NCBI GenBank assembly: GCA_023421875.1
Contig: JAEZSM010000236.1
Coordinates: 1-5,245, forward strand
Source of the DNA: Spirochaetota bacterium
GTDB lineage: Bacteria > Spirochaetota > Spirochaetia > Treponematales > Rectinemataceae
Direction: 5' to 3'
Length of the DNA: 5,245 nucleotides
Of the stretch, positions 5,222 through 5,245 are shown one piece after another (the stretch's first letter is position 1; the number at the start of each line of letters is the position of its first letter). The notes beneath the pieces were generated by a model. The model was not told the DNA's origin, ran no database searches, and was given only the letters and a program-made list of their open reading frames with translations. The translations under genes and the position numbers were made by a program.

Positions 5222-5245
5222 ATGAGCGACACGACTCTGGACGGC
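5222..5245 (+). CDS. Start of the next gene in the operon (partial, runs off right edge)
   Basis: An ATG at 5222 opens MSDTTLDG to the window edge. AAGGAG (5208-5213) lies 8 nt upstream, a good ribosome-binding site. The N-terminus is polar, with no sign of a signal peptide in the few residues visible. From position it may be a cytoplasmic catabolic enzyme for the transported sugar, or an ATPase subunit, but eight residues allow no assignment. The 116 bp before it (5106-5221) hold no gene and no clear terminator. They contain GGCCGG (5107-5112) and CCGGCC (5143-5148), which could pair across a long loop. Confidence 0.55.

Overview
The window reads as ordinary bacterial chromosome of moderately high G+C, in two blocks: a divergent promoter region with a membrane-protein gene, then a carbohydrate ABC-uptake operon headed by its own regulator. 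The solute-binding protein has a plain signal peptide and no lipobox cysteine, which suits a periplasm-bearing (diderm) cell. The style of the genes (a large TspO-related protein, a CUT1 transporter without its own ATPase, several TTG starts) recalls Spirochaetota such as termite-gut Treponema relatives. That placement is an impression from sequence style, not something demonstrated here.

Positions 1-113 (minus strand) hold the first codons of an exported protein that leaves the window on the left. Positions 114-275 are a divergent regulatory region. Two sigma70-like -10 boxes, one per strand, overlap there, and a 29-codon leader ORF (190-279) ends in an ATGA overlap with the next gene. Positions 276-1121 encode a long, roughly eight-helix TspO/MBR-related membrane protein. 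No terminator is visible after it.

A good promoter (1123-1151) is followed at once by two tandem copies of the palindrome TGGTTAACCA (1161-1170 and 1174-1183), an operator of the GntR/FadR type. It precedes a FadR-subfamily regulator (1216-2022) with an intact D-H-H-H metal/ligand site. The regulator is followed after 34 bp by a family 1 sugar-binding protein (2057-3286). Next come an intercistronic GC-rich hairpin with a short T run (3323-3354) and two CUT1-type permeases (3388-4272 and 4269-5105, overlapping by 4 bp). A further gene starts at 5222 with a good ribosome-binding site and runs off the right edge.

The likely logic is that the regulator represses its own promoter, and through it the transporter, until an acidic sugar or another carbohydrate metabolite binds its FCD domain. 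The hairpin lets the binding protein be made in excess over the permeases. No ATPase gene is present, so the permeases probably use one encoded elsewhere or downstream. No RNA gene, mobile element or CRISPR array was seen, and no gene-free stretch exceeds 300 bases. Nothing here amounts to a clearly new system. The points most worth checking are the tandem operator, the symmetric divergent promoter and the coupled leader ORF.
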